Assembly (NCBI GenBank): GCA_016714785.1
Contig: JADKCC010000022.1
Coordinates: 181,904-245,903 of the forward strand
Length of the DNA: 64,000 bases
Direction: 5' to 3'
Origin: Saprospiraceae bacterium
GTDB lineage: Bacteria; Bacteroidota; Bacteroidia; Chitinophagales; Saprospiraceae
Shown piece by piece: positions 53,701-61,979 of the stretch (position 1 is its first letter; each line of letters starts with the position of its first letter). The position numbers and the translations under genes are program-made. The notes under the pieces are model-generated. The model was given only the letters and a program-made list of their open reading frames with translations. It did not search any database and was not told the DNA's origin.

Positions 53701-54039
53701 GTAACGAGAGCAGAGTCATACAACAGTGATCTTAAAGTAGGCAATGTAAGCTTGAGTGTAAGAACAGCACCGGTAGCAAGTATCGAGTTGTTCCAAAACG
53801 AGCCAAACCCATTCAAAGGTCAAACAACAGTAAGCTTCAATATGTCAGAGGCTGCAACAGCAACCTTGAGTGTATATGATGTAACTGGAAAAGTTGTATC
53901 AGTAAGAAACATCGAAGCAGCAAAAGGCTTAAACAGTGAAGTATTCACCAAAGAGCAATTAGGTGTAAGTGGTGTACTTTACTACACATTAGTAAGCGGT
54001 GACTTCACAGCTACTAAGAAAATGATCATCGTTGAGTAA
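38756..54039 (+). CDS. giant secreted M43-like metalloprotease/adhesin with T9SS tail (~5,090 codons), frameshifted near 41.9-42.4 kb
   Basis: A signal peptide (IVKVIFLFFISITFQIVNAQ) leads into a zinc metalloprotease domain with HEMGHYLGLWH (HExxHxxGxxH, about residue 244) and Met-turn NIMSYN, as in M43 pappalysin-like proteases. A proprotein-convertase P-like domain follows (~residues 570-740; ends NPNGIWTLIVND), then SprB-like repeats and a lamin-tail-like domain. Two CBM9-like ~300-residue modules (43.2-44.1 and 44.4-45.2 kb) and two ~350-residue modules (45.9-47.5 kb) come next, then two more SprB-like repeats, a PPC domain near 49.5-49.85 kb and HYR-like domains. The end has a dockerin-like pair (53.0-53.17 kb), a cohesin-like segment and a T9SS type A tail (LFQNEPNPFKGQTTVSF). 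The frame is broken near 41,890, 42,165-42,200 and 42,430. I treat it as one gene; two genes is the alternative. Confidence 0.75.
41341..41890 (+). repeat. 216-bp near-identical SprB-like repeats (2.5 copies)
   Basis: Units start at 41341, 41557 and 41773 (period 216 bp, 72 residues), each encoding TASAVGTDNTSCTTPNGAVN ... SYLWSNGAITEDISGLAAGT. The first two differ at only a handful of bases. The third stops abruptly near 41890 after ~117 bases, where the frame is lost in a low-complexity C/A-rich stretch. More copies may exist in the real genome. Confidence 0.85.
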
Positions 54040-54060
54040 TATCGATAGAACATAACTTTT

Positions 54061-54098
54061 AAAAAGTCCGTTCTCAGTTTTGGGAACGGACTTTTTTT
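54061..54098 (+). terminator. intrinsic terminator of the giant gene
   Basis: AAAAAGTCCGTTC (54061-54073) pairs with GAACGGACTTTTT (54084-54096) and a T-run follows. It begins 22 bases after the stop codon. Confidence 0.85.
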
Positions 54099-54253
54099 AT
54101 GCCTTAGAAAAAATATACAACAAAATAGCTATCATATAAACAATTAAACAATAAACTATTTAGGGCTTGCTGACTATGGTACAACCAATTGATAAATAAT
54201 ATATTAGTTATAAAATAAACAAATAGAATGCAAACCTTTTAATTGATTTTGTC

Positions 54254-54510
54254 CCAAAGTTGTGTGCCTTTGGTGCTTTACACTTCACCCACCCGCCAGC
54301 GGTTCACTCCGTCAGGGGCCCGGGGCCCCCCACCGTTTCACGGCCTTTGGTGCTTTGGCCTTGCCCACTCACCCGCCCATCCGTTTCACGGTTCACTCCG
54401 TCAAAGACTTTGTCTTTGGTGCTTTGCACTTCACCTGCCCATCCGTTTCACGGTTCACTTCGTCAAAGACTTTGTCTTTGGTGCTTTGCACTTCACTACG
54501 TTCAAATTCT
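54254..54510. repeat. GC-rich tandem repeat block, 62-bp unit
   Basis: Two almost identical 62-bp units start at 54375 and 54437 (GCCCATCCGTTTCACGGTTC onward); diverged partial units lie on either side from about 54265. Each unit contains CAAAGAC-TTT-GTCTTTG, a small perfect hairpin. One diverged unit carries GGGGCCCGGGGCCCC near 54316-54330. All three plus-strand frames stay open across it, which is a consequence of the repeat and base composition, not evidence of genes. The GC content is far above that of the surrounding DNA. The rest of 54100-54586 is featureless. Confidence 0.8.
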
Positions 54511-54586
54511 CTATTGCTTGTTTTTTGAACGATAGTCTCCGTTAAACTATCAAAAAAAAAATAAAAGCTGACTTTTTCAGCAGCCC

Positions 54587-54862
54587 CTATTTATTCCCTA
54601 TATTTCGTTTGAGATTCAAATAAAATAAGATGAAAATTAATAAAGGAAGGGAAAGTTTGTACAATTGTGCGACGTTTCTGTCTGGTGAAATGTAATATGC
54701 CATTAGCACAAAAAATGCTGAAAGTAAACCCAAAATGAGCCCAATTATATTGATTATTCGGATGTTTTTATTGAGTGGTTTTTGCTCGTGTAATCTATAT
54801 AATACGAACCCAAAACTAACCACCGCTAATATTATTATTGAAAAGATAAAAAATGCAGTCAT
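54587..54862 (-). CDS. small membrane protein (91 aa), unknown
   Basis: ATG 54862 gives a 91-residue protein with three hydrophobic segments (AFFIFSIIILAVVSFGFVLY; IINIIGLILGLLSAFFVLMA; LSLPLLIFILFYLNL), short basic loops and a basic C-terminus. The frame extends 23 codons upstream, but that part overlaps the promoter of the divergent acetyltransferase gene. The layout recalls the C-terminal half of DUF4293-type proteins; the match is not strong enough to name. It might be a remnant of a longer gene bordering the repeat block. Confidence 0.5.
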   Translation of the reverse strand: MTAFFIFSIIILAVVSFGFVLYRLHEQKPLNKNIRIINIIGLILGLLSAFFVLMAYYISPDRNVAQLYKLSLPLLIFILFYLNLKRNIGNK

Positions 54863-54921
54863 GACAATAGGGCATAAAGTGTTACATACCAATAAAAATG
54901 TAAATTTAATGTTTTTTTTAA

Positions 54922-54953
54922 TTGTAAACACTTTTGAATTGTCCTTACCTTTG
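54922..54953 (+). promoter_or_regulatory. Bacteroidota-type promoter of the acetyltransferase gene
   Basis: TTG at 54922-54924 and TACCTTTG at 54946-54953 are spaced 21 bases; the start codon follows 19 bases after the -7 box. Confidence 0.7.
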
Positions 54954-54972
54954 CACTATAAATTTGAAAGCC

Positions 54973-55536
54973 ATGATGTCAATAGATATTTTTGAACGAT
55001 TAAAAAAGGGAGAAACCATTTTGGCAGCTGATCCAGAAGCTTATAGAATGCGTGAAGCATCTTTCGCCACAAAAAAACTTTTGATACAGATGAATAATGC
55101 CACAGAGCCTGAAGAAATCAGATGTTTATTAAGCCAAATTATAGATGGAGATATTGACGAAAGTGTTACTATTTTTACACCATTTTATATCAATTATGGC
55201 AAACACACGAAAATTGGTAAAAATGTTTTCATCAATTTTGATTGTGTTTTTCTCGATTTAGGTGGTATCACCATCGAAGATAATGTGTTGATTGCTCCTA
55301 AGGTAAGTTTACTCACCGAAAGTCATTCAATAAATCCTAATGAAAGACACTCCTTAATCCCAAAACCTATTCACATCAAAAAAAATGCATGGATTGGCGC
55401 CAATGCAACCATATTGCAAGGTGTTACTATTGGTCAAAACGCTGTGGTAGCAGCAGGTTCGGTAGTTTCGAAAGATGTCCCAGACAATGTTGTGGTAGGT
55501 GGAATTCCTGCAAAAATTATTAAAGAGATTAAGTAA
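54973..55536 (+). CDS. sugar O-acetyltransferase, left-handed beta-helix (maltose/galactoside acetyltransferase family)
   Basis: ATG 54973 gives 187 residues. The N-terminal Mac-type helix region (FERLKKGETILAADPEAYRM) is followed by hexapeptide repeats (FYINYGKHTKIGKNVFINFD; ITIEDNVLIAPKVSLLTESH), with the catalytic His in TESHS. The C-terminal coil is AWIGANATILQGVTIGQNAV and VVAAGSVVSKDVPDNVVVGG, ending PAKIIKEI. It transfers acetyl from acetyl-CoA to a sugar hydroxyl; the acceptor is unknown. A cyclophilin-like lipoprotein gene follows after 62 bases on the same strand and may be cotranscribed. Confidence 0.9.
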   Translation: MMSIDIFERLKKGETILAADPEAYRMREASFATKKLLIQMNNATEPEEIRCLLSQIIDGDIDESVTIFTPFYINYGKHTKIGKNVFINFDCVFLDLGGITIEDNVLIAPKVSLLTESHSINPNERHSLIPKPIHIKKNAWIGANATILQGVTIGQNAVVAAGSVVSKDVPDNVVVGGIPAKIIKEIK

Positions 55537-55598
55537 ATATAAGGGCCGACAAATCAATTAGAAACCTTTTTCAAAGAAGCATTTAAAGTGTCATCATT

Positions 55599-56060
55599 AT
55601 GAAACATCCATGTTTATTGATTTTTACTTTTTTCTACACATTAATAAGTGCTTCATCTTGTGGTAATGGAAATGACATTCTAAATGAAACAAATAATCAA
55701 TCAATGGTAAATCAAAAAATCAAAATTACGGTCAACGCTCAAATTTTTGCAGCAACACTTCTAGACAATCAAGCAGCAAAAGCTTTTAGGGAAATGTTGC
55801 CAATGACTATCAGCATGATTGAGCTGAATGGAAACGAAAAGTATTTTGACTTACCTAGTTCACTTCCTACCAATGCTGTAAAGGGTAATAACATCAAAGT
55901 CGGTGATTTATCGCTGTATGGAAATAATGTGTTGGTTCTATTCTATAAAAGCTTCACTACTTCCTACAGTTATACAAAACTCGGTCAAGTTGACAATCCT
56001 GATGCGCTCGCTGCGGCATTGGGAAACGGAAATGTAGTGGTCACCTTTGAAAATAATTGA
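55599..56060 (+). CDS. cyclophilin-like fold lipoprotein
   Basis: A 153-residue protein with a lipoprotein-type signal (LLIFTFFYTLISASSCGNGN, lipobox Cys near residue 22). The mature part has KIKITVNAQIFAATLLDNQA, FREMLPMTISMIELNGNEKY, GDLSLYGNNVLVLFYKSF and YTKLGQVDNPDALAAALGNG. This matches the cyclophilin-like fold family (Cyclophil_like), small proteins of unknown activity; no peptidyl-prolyl isomerase function should be assumed. A 21/42-bp tandem array starts 50 bases after its stop. Confidence 0.8.
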   Translation: MKHPCLLIFTFFYTLISASSCGNGNDILNETNNQSMVNQKIKITVNAQIFAATLLDNQAAKAFREMLPMTISMIELNGNEKYFDLPSSLPTNAVKGNNIKVGDLSLYGNNVLVLFYKSFTTSYSYTKLGQVDNPDALAAALGNGNVVVTFENN

Positions 56061-56109
56061 GCGGTAGCTTTATGTAATTATCAAAAATGCCACGATTTGT
56101 GGGCTTTAT

Positions 56110-56929
56110 GAGATAATGACGTGTCATTAAGGCTTCGTGACTACTCATGAAGAGATAACGACATGTCATTAAGGCTTCGCGACAACTCATTAAGATATAC
56201 TGTCATGTCATTAAGGCTTCACGACTACTCATTAAGAGATAACGACGTGTCATTAAGGCTTCACGACTGTTCATTAAGAGATAACGACATGTCATTAAGG
56301 CTTCATGACTGCTCATTAAGAGATAACGAAGTGTCATTAAGGCTTCATGACTACTCATTAAGAGATAACGGAGTGTCATTAAGGCTTCATGACTACTCGT
56401 TAAGAGATAACGGAGTGTCATTAAGGCTTCGCGACTACTCGTTAAGAGATAACGACGTGTCATTAAGGCTTCGCGACTACTCATTAAGAGATAACGACGT
56501 GTCATTAAGGCTTCGCGACTACTCGTTAAGAGATAACGACGTGTCATTAAGGCTTAGCAACTACCCTTTAAGAGATAACGGAGTGTCATTAAGGCTTCGC
56601 TACTGTTCATTAAGAGATAACTTCGAGTCATGAAAGCTTCGAGACTACTCATTAAGAGATAACGGAGTGTCATTAAGGCTTCTCGACTACTCATTAAGAG
56701 ATATCGACGTGTCATTAAGGCTTCACGACTACTCATTAAGAGATAACGGGTGTCATTAAGGCTTCGACTACTCATTAAGAGATAACGGAGTGTCATTAAG
56801 GCTTCATGACTACTCATTAAGAGATAACGGCGTGTCATTAAGGCTTCGTGACTACTCATTAAGAGATAACGGCGTGTCATTAAGGCTTCGTGACTACTCA
56901 TTAAGAGATAACGGAATGTCATTAAGGCT
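56110..56929. repeat. tandem array A: 42-bp unit made of two 21-bp half-units (~19.5 copies)
   Basis: The unit is GTGTCATTAAGGCTTCGCGAC (variable bases inside) followed by TACTCATTAAGAGATAACGAC; both halves share TCATTAAG at the same phase. Period 42 = 2 x 21 bp, about 820 bp in total, copies mostly over 90% alike by eye, with a few one- to three-base gaps near 56745-56770. Because 21 is divisible by three, long frames stay open on both strands (for example a 156-codon frame of VSLRLHDYSLRDND repeats). None has a ribosome site or known fold, so they are treated as by-products. Confidence 0.9.
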
Positions 56930-56934
56930 ATTAT

Positions 56935-57430
56935 AGGGGCGTAGCCCTGCAATCTTTGTAACGCTGCCATAAACAACGTCATATAGGGGCGTAGCCCTGT
57001 AATCTTAAAATTTAGGTGTTATTTTTTATGTCAGGGCTACGCCCCTTTGAATCCGTTTATGAACGTATTCTACAAAGATGTCAGGGCTACACCCCTCAAA
57101 AATTCGTCTTTGATTGTTTCTACAAAGATTTTAGGGCTACGCTCCTTAGGTTTTCAATTTTATCAATTCATTAGATGGACAGCCCTTCTGTTTAATCCTT
57201 TTAACGATGCCACAAACAACGTCATATAGGGGCGTAGCCCTGTAATCTTAAATTTAGGTGTTTTTTTTATGTCAGGGCTACGCCCTTTGAATCCGTTCAT
57301 GAACGTATTCTACAAAGATGTCAGGGCTACGCTTCTTAAAAAATTTCACATGATCTTTTTATAAAGATGTCAAGGCTACGCATCTCATGAATTCCCACAT
57401 GATCTTTTTAGAAAAGTGCCAAGGCCAACA
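56935..57430. repeat. palindromic repeat cluster, left flank of the RAYT-like transposase
   Basis: Forward half-sites AGGGGCGTAGCCCT (56935, 56985, 57228) alternate with reverse half-sites AGGGCTACGCCCCT or variants (57033, 57083, 57131, 57274, 57322, 57370). 56985-56998 and 57033-57046 form a perfect 14-bp inverted repeat with a 34-nt loop. Composite units of ~250-300 bp also carry the palindrome GTTCATGAAC and the linker ACAAAGATGTC. They are the likely REP-like substrates of the neighbouring transposase. Confidence 0.8.
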
Positions 57431-57458
57431 CTCCTAGTTTGAGTATGCACACAGTTAT

Positions 57459-57920
57459 TTATTCATACCACTCAAACAAATATTTGGGATCGTATTCCAC
57501 TTCAAATTTATTCAGAAAATCCAAATATTCATCTTTAAATGTCTGTTTTTTGTGATGTTCAGGTTGCTTCTTTATATATTTAACAACTCGGTCAATATGG
57601 GATTTGGAATAGGAAAAAGCACCATAACCATCTTGCCATGAAAATTTATCAAAAGTGAGTTTATTATCATTTATCCATTTCGATGAAATAGATTTTACTT
57701 GTTCCATTAGTTTGGATGGAGATGAAGTAGGATGTAGACCAACAAATAAATGTGTATGATCTGGGTTTGCGTAAATTGCCAGTGGTTTTGAGTTTTGATT
57801 GTTTACAATTCCACACATTACTTTCTCTAATTCTTCTCTAAACTTTTCATTTACAAGGCATTTTCGACCTTTGACCGCAAAAACAAATTGAATGTACAAT
57901 TGAGTGTAAGTATTCGCCAT
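57459..57920 (-). CDS. IS200/IS605-like Y1 transposase, RAYT-like
   Basis: A 153-residue HUH transposase. The HUH motif is His55-Thr-His57 in NPDHTHLFVG; the probable catalytic tyrosine is Tyr115 in RVVKYIKKQPEHH; FSWQDGYGAFSYSKS is the typical block of this Bacteroidota family. It is intact and full length. No TnpB and no IS terminal pattern flank it. It sits alone inside a field of palindromic repeats, which is the defining context of REP-associated tyrosine transposases that mobilise or maintain REP palindromes. A TAnnTTTG box was not found directly upstream. Confidence 0.9.
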   Translation of the reverse strand: MANTYTQLYIQFVFAVKGRKCLVNEKFREELEKVMCGIVNNQNSKPLAIYANPDHTHLFVGLHPTSSPSKLMEQVKSISSKWINDNKLTFDKFSWQDGYGAFSYSKSHIDRVVKYIKKQPEHHKKQTFKDEYLDFLNKFEVEYDPKYLFEWYE

Positions 57921-57989
57921 GATTTTTTTTGTAAATATATTTGTTTTTTATTTTTAATGGAGAATAAATGTGAAATTTATTTTTGATTT

Positions 57990-58980
57990 ATTTACAAAGA
58001 TGCCAGGGCAACGCCCCTTAAAAATTCGTTTTTGATTTATTTACAAAGATGTCAGGGCTACGCCCCTTGAAAATTTCTTTTGCTAGGTTTCTACAAAGAT
58101 TTTAGAGCTAATGTTTCTTAGGTTTTATCAATTTTATCGAATTCCAACAATTAGATGGTACAGCCCTGCAATCTTTGTAACGCTGCCATAAACAACGTCA
58201 TATAGGGGCGTAGCCCTGTAATCTTAAAATTTAGGTGTTATTTTTTATGTCAGGGCTACGCCCCTTTGAATCCGTTCATGAACGTATTCTACAAAGATGT
58301 CAGGGCTACGCCCCTCAAAAATTCGTCTTTGATTTATTTACAAAGATGTCAGGGCTACGCTCCTTTAAAATTCGTCTTTGATCAGTTTTTTAGAGCTGAC
58401 GCTCCTTATGTTTTATCCATTTTGACCAATTTCAATAATTAGATGGTGCAAGATAGGGGCGTAGCCCTGTAATCTTTGTAACACTGCTATGATCAACATC
58501 ATATAGGGGCGTAGCCCTGTAATCTTAAAATTTTGGTGTTTTTTTTATGTCAGGGCTACGCCCCTTTGAATCCGTTCATGAACGTATTCTACAAAGATGT
58601 CAGGGCTATGCCCCTCAAAAATTCGTCTTTGATTTATTTACAAAGATGTCAGAGCTACGCCCCTTGAAAATTCCTTTTGCTAGGTTTCTACAAAGATTTT
58701 AGAGCTAATGCTTCTTAGGTTTTATCAATTTTATCGAATTCCAACAATTAGGTGGTACAGCCCTGCAATCTTTGTAACGCTGCCATAAACAACGTCTTAT
58801 AGGGGCGTAGCCCTGTAATCTTAAATTTAGGTGTTTTTTTAATGTCAGGGCTACGCCCCTTTGAATCCGTTCATGAACGTATTCTACAAAGATGTCAGGG
58901 CTACGCCCTCAAAATTCGTCTTTGCTAGGTTTCTACAAAGATTTTAGAGCTAACTTATCTTATGTTTTATACAATTCGAC
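57990..58980. repeat. palindromic repeat cluster, right flank of the RAYT-like transposase
   Basis: About three composite units of ~290 bp follow the transposase, each with forward AGGGGCGTAGCCCT (58204, 58454, 58505, 58800) and reverse AGGGCTACGCCCC half-sites (58052, 58250, 58301, 58350, 58549, 58600, 58846, 58897), plus degenerate copies. The internal segments AATCCGTTCATGAACGTATT and ATTCGTCTTTGAT are repeated with near identity, so the whole unit and not just the palindrome has been amplified. No gene is present between 57921 and 59161. Confidence 0.8.
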
Positions 58981-59074
58981 GAATTCATAAGATTAGATTG
59001 TGAGAGATTGGGAACTAAGCTCTATAATCTTCATAACATCACGCCAATATGGAAAAAATAAAAGCTAATAATTA

Positions 59075-59082
59075 TATCTTTG
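59075..59082 (+). promoter_or_regulatory. -7 box of the AraC-family gene
   Basis: TATCTTTG matches TAnnTTTG and lies 79 bases before the GTG start. No clear TTG partner. Confidence 0.45.
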
Positions 59083-59161
59083 TGACGATAATAACACATT
59101 AATGAAGCTCCATATAGTTATTTTAAAATCCTTTGTAACATTTATTTAAACCAAACCATAG

Positions 59162-59951
59162 GTGGTAAGAATTTTAAAATATCAAACAGATGTCATTGAC
59201 CATGAACCCAAAAGGCTCATCAAATTTCTTTTGTTTTGGTGTAAAAAAGGACAATCACACATAAAAATTGACGATCATACCTTTGTATTGGACACCCATC
59301 AGCTTACTACCATTACATCGGGCCAATATCATCAAGTGATAGATGTCAAGGGTGAAATGATTTGTTTGGAGTTTACGCTTGATTTCTTTTGTAAAAATGA
59401 CAATGATATAGAGCTTTTATTTCATAATGGACTGTTTTGCCATTTTGGAATGAATGAGGTGATCCGCATACACGACCATGACCTTTTCAATGAGTTACTA
59501 CAAAAAACAGAAAAAGAACTCGATCAAAAACCTTATCAATACCTTATCTCTGTCCATTCGTATATAGAGCTATTGCTTGTAGAAGCCAACAGATCAAAGA
59601 TTAAAAATGGGGATGAAATATGGAAACCTGATGCTTTGTTTTTAAAGTTTTTGGAAGAGATAAGAGCAAATTTTGGTCAAAACTACCCTGTTGCACATTA
59701 TGCCAAAATACTTCATACTTCACAAGCTAAACTCAATGAACTATCAAAACTACATACCAGCAAAACTGCACAAAACGTGATTTATAGCCTTCAGGATTTC
59801 TGAAGCCAAAAGATTACTGTTGTACACTCAACTAACTGTTAAAGAAATTGCCTACCATTTGGGCTTTAATGATCCTTTTTATTTTTCGAATTTCTTTAAA
59901 AAACACACCAAAACTGCTCCCCTTGACTATAGGAAAGACTTGTCAAAGTAA
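59162..59951 (+). CDS. AraC-family transcriptional regulator, one frameshift
   Basis: The start is GTG 59162. Residues ~1-150 are a cupin-like sensor domain (DDHTFVLDTHQLTTITSGQY, EMICLEFTLDFF). The AraC DNA-binding domain begins at FGQNYPVAHYAKILHTSQAK and LNELSKLHTSKTAQNVIYS. Near 59785-59795 the frame shifts, and it continues ISEAKRLLLYTQLTVKEIAY and HLGFNDPFYFSNFFKKHTK to TAA 59949-59951. Both helix-turn-helix motifs are complete across the break, so a one-base error is likely. The cupin gene 160 bases downstream may be its target. Confidence 0.85.
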
Positions 59952-60113
59952 AATATTACATGCTTTTTGCTAAAATGTCTATTCCACAGCCGAAGCCAAA
60001 GTACCACCTTTGCACCATCAAATAATTTATAATCGACCTTGCCTAAAATGGGCAACCACGTCGTCTTTTATTAAGAAAAATAAAGTTAAGATTAATCATT
60101 AAAACAATAATAA

Positions 60114-60467
60114 ATGAGTACAAACATCCAAGATTACATCGTCAGAACAAGTGCCCAAGAGTGGATTCCACTCGTAGAAGACGACATTCATTACAAAGGT
60201 ATTTTCGTTAAATCTTTACTTTTTAACAAAGAAAAACAAAGATCCACCACCATTCTTATAAAGTTCGAACCAGGAACTGCCTATCCTTATCATAACCATC
60301 CGGCAGGTGAAGAATTGTTTGTATTAGAAGGGGAAGCCATTATCGAAGGAGCTACCTTAAAATCAGGTGATTACCTGCATACGCCCATCAATTTTAAACA
60401 TTCCGTAAAAACAGATATTGGTTGTACCATTTTATTTGTTGTGCCTGAAGAAGTGGAGAAGTTATAG
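60114..60467 (+). CDS. cupin domain protein (ChrR-like)
   Basis: A 117-residue single-domain cupin. Motif 1 is PGTAYPYHNHPAGEELFVLE (His, His, Glu metal ligands) followed by GEAII; motif 2 contains GDYLHTPINFKHSV with the last His ligand. This is the cupin 2/ChrR C-terminal-like type that binds one divalent metal. Enzymatic role unknown. It follows an AraC regulator and is closed by a terminator at 60529-60575, so it forms its own short unit. Confidence 0.85.
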   Translation: MSTNIQDYIVRTSAQEWIPLVEDDIHYKGIFVKSLLFNKEKQRSTTILIKFEPGTAYPYHNHPAGEELFVLEGEAIIEGATLKSGDYLHTPINFKHSVKTDIGCTILFVVPEEVEKL

Positions 60468-60528
60468 TCAAGTTTTATGACAATATTATATTTGTATGGC
60501 TGAAATTTAAACGGTCTCCAAAAGAATG

Positions 60529-60575
60529 TGGTTGGCGAAAGTCATGTTTACGCTTTTGCCAACCATCTTCTTTTA
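60529..60575 (+). terminator. intrinsic terminator of the cupin gene
   Basis: TGGTTGGC (60529-60536) pairs with GCCAACCA (60558-60565), extended by G-T and AAAG/CTTT pairs inward; TCTTCTTTT follows. Confidence 0.7.
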
Positions 60576-60644
60576 TGTCATTTAGAAATTTGATTAAATT
60601 TGTAATTCATGGTAGAGTAAGAGATTATAAAAAAACCTTTAGAA

Positions 60645-60680
60645 TTTGGGGAGATTTTTCAATCTGTTTTGTATATTTGT
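60645..60680 (+). promoter_or_regulatory. putative promoter of the alpha/alpha-toroid protein gene
   Basis: TTTG at 60645-60648 and TATATTTG at 60673-60680, spaced 24 bases, slightly wider than the usual 17-23. The leader to ATG 60762 is about 75 bases. Confidence 0.45.
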
Positions 60681-60761
60681 GTTGCTGAATTAATGTAAAT
60701 AAGTAAAAATGAAGGGCAAAGGATTTTTAGTTTTTAAACGAACATTAAGCGTACCAATTAT

Positions 60762-61637
60762 ATGAAATCGCACGTTGACCAAAAGCTAATCGATAAGATT
60801 TTTGACGCACAAGATGAAAATGGCTTGTGGAAAGTCTTGTCCGATACGGATAAATACTATCCAGATTATCTTCATTATGTACCCAATTTCAAAGCTTCGT
60901 TATGGACCTTAATTCTTCTTGCGGATGTAGAAATCGATCGAAACGAACCAAGAGTAAAGAAAGCATTAGAAGCTGTAAAAGACCAATTCTATGACCACAA
61001 ATATGGTATTTACACATTAAGGGAAGACCATTTCCCTATTCCGTGTCTAAATGGTAACATCATTTATATTGATTCGTATTTTAACAAGACGCCTGACAAT
61101 AGAAGTATGCAGGCTTTGGCGTTTTTTCATAAATATCAAAGATTTGATGATGGAAAATATGAAGAACCCAAAAACCAATTTTGTGCTAACACAAGCTGTT
61201 ATGGAAAGCATTCATGTTATTGGGGCATTGTCAAACTATTAAAAGGGATATCTTTTATTCCACAAGCGTACAGAACCAAAGAAATACTCGAACTAAAAGA
61301 TAAGTGTGTAAATTTTGTTTTAAAACATCAAGTGTGCTACAGCTCACACTATCCGGACAAAATTATGATTGATAAAATGGACCATCTTACATTTCCTAAC
61401 ATGTATAAAAGTGATTTTTTAGAAATCCTTTGGGTACTGAAACGGGAAAATATAAAGTCGGACGAATTGACTAAGGCTATTCGTTTATTGAAAACAAAAC
61501 AACTAGATAATGGTGCATGGCCATTGGAAAGAAAAATTCATAATATGGTGGCTTCGATCGGTGAAACAAATGGACCTAATCCTTATGTAACCAAAAGAGC
61601 AGAGGAAGTGCTAAATTACTATCTGTCCAGTAACTAA
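60762..61637 (+). CDS. alpha/alpha-toroid (prenyltransferase/squalene-cyclase-like repeat) protein, unknown function
   Basis: A 291-residue soluble protein built of helix-turn-helix pairs resembling the repeats of terpene cyclases and related toroids: LIDKIFDAQDENGLWKVL near the start, LWTLILLADVEIDRNEPRVK, CYGKHSCYWGIVKLLKGISF, and near the end IRLLKTKQLDNGAWPLERK, a QW-like motif. No DxDD cyclase acid motif is visible, so cyclase activity is not supported. Clustered cysteines (PIPCLNG; CANTSCYGKHSCYWG) could bind metal or form disulfides. Similar proteins are sometimes labelled nitrogen-fixation-like in databases, which should not be taken literally. A 21-bp array starts 102 bases after the stop. 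Confidence 0.65.
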   Translation: MKSHVDQKLIDKIFDAQDENGLWKVLSDTDKYYPDYLHYVPNFKASLWTLILLADVEIDRNEPRVKKALEAVKDQFYDHKYGIYTLREDHFPIPCLNGNIIYIDSYFNKTPDNRSMQALAFFHKYQRFDDGKYEEPKNQFCANTSCYGKHSCYWGIVKLLKGISFIPQAYRTKEILELKDKCVNFVLKHQVCYSSHYPDKIMIDKMDHLTFPNMYKSDFLEILWVLKRENIKSDELTKAIRLLKTKQLDNGAWPLERKIHNMVASIGETNGPNPYVTKRAEEVLNYYLSSN

Positions 61638-61738
61638 GAATGGAAAGCAGTTAGATAGTCACAAAAGAACTTTTGATCAATTAAAATTGGCAAACCAGCT
61701 TTTTAATCTAGTTTTTATGTTTTTGCAGGGCAATTATT

Positions 61739-61948
61739 GAAGTGAATCTAAGATACACCGAAGTGAATCTAAGATACACCGAAGTGAATCTAAGATACGC
61801 CGAAGTGAATCTAAGATATGCCGAAGTGAATCTAACATACGCTTAAGTGAATCTAAGATACACCGAAGTAAATCTAAGATACACTCAAGTGAATCTAAGA
61901 TACACCGAAGTAAATCTAAGATACACCAAAGTGAATCTAAGATACGCT
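61739..61948. repeat. tandem array B: exactly ten 21-bp units
   Basis: The unit is GAAGTGAATCTAAGATACACC with substitutions at a few positions (GCC/GCT/ACT endings, AAGTAAATC variants) and no length change over ten copies. A TGA sits directly before the only fully open frame, so it is not coding. It lies 102 bases behind the toroid gene and is followed by a module of ~200 bp also found at 63270-63490. Confidence 0.9.
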
Positions 61949-61979
61949 TAAGTTTTATTAAGCTAGACTTTAGTATTTA

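Noticed and set aside
54243..54545. Three overlapping frames of 88-100 codons in the GC-rich block
   Set aside because: All three frames are open together because the repeat is C/T-rich and stop-poor on this strand; none has family similarity.
56163..56982. Long open frames on both strands in the 42-bp repeat array
   Set aside because: The period is a multiple of three and the unit lacks stops, so frames remain open automatically; no ribosome site, no known fold, and both strands are open at once.
57459..57920. A complete IS200/IS605 insertion sequence
   Set aside because: No tnpB, no characteristic IS end pair or target site could be identified; the surroundings are many palindromic units instead.
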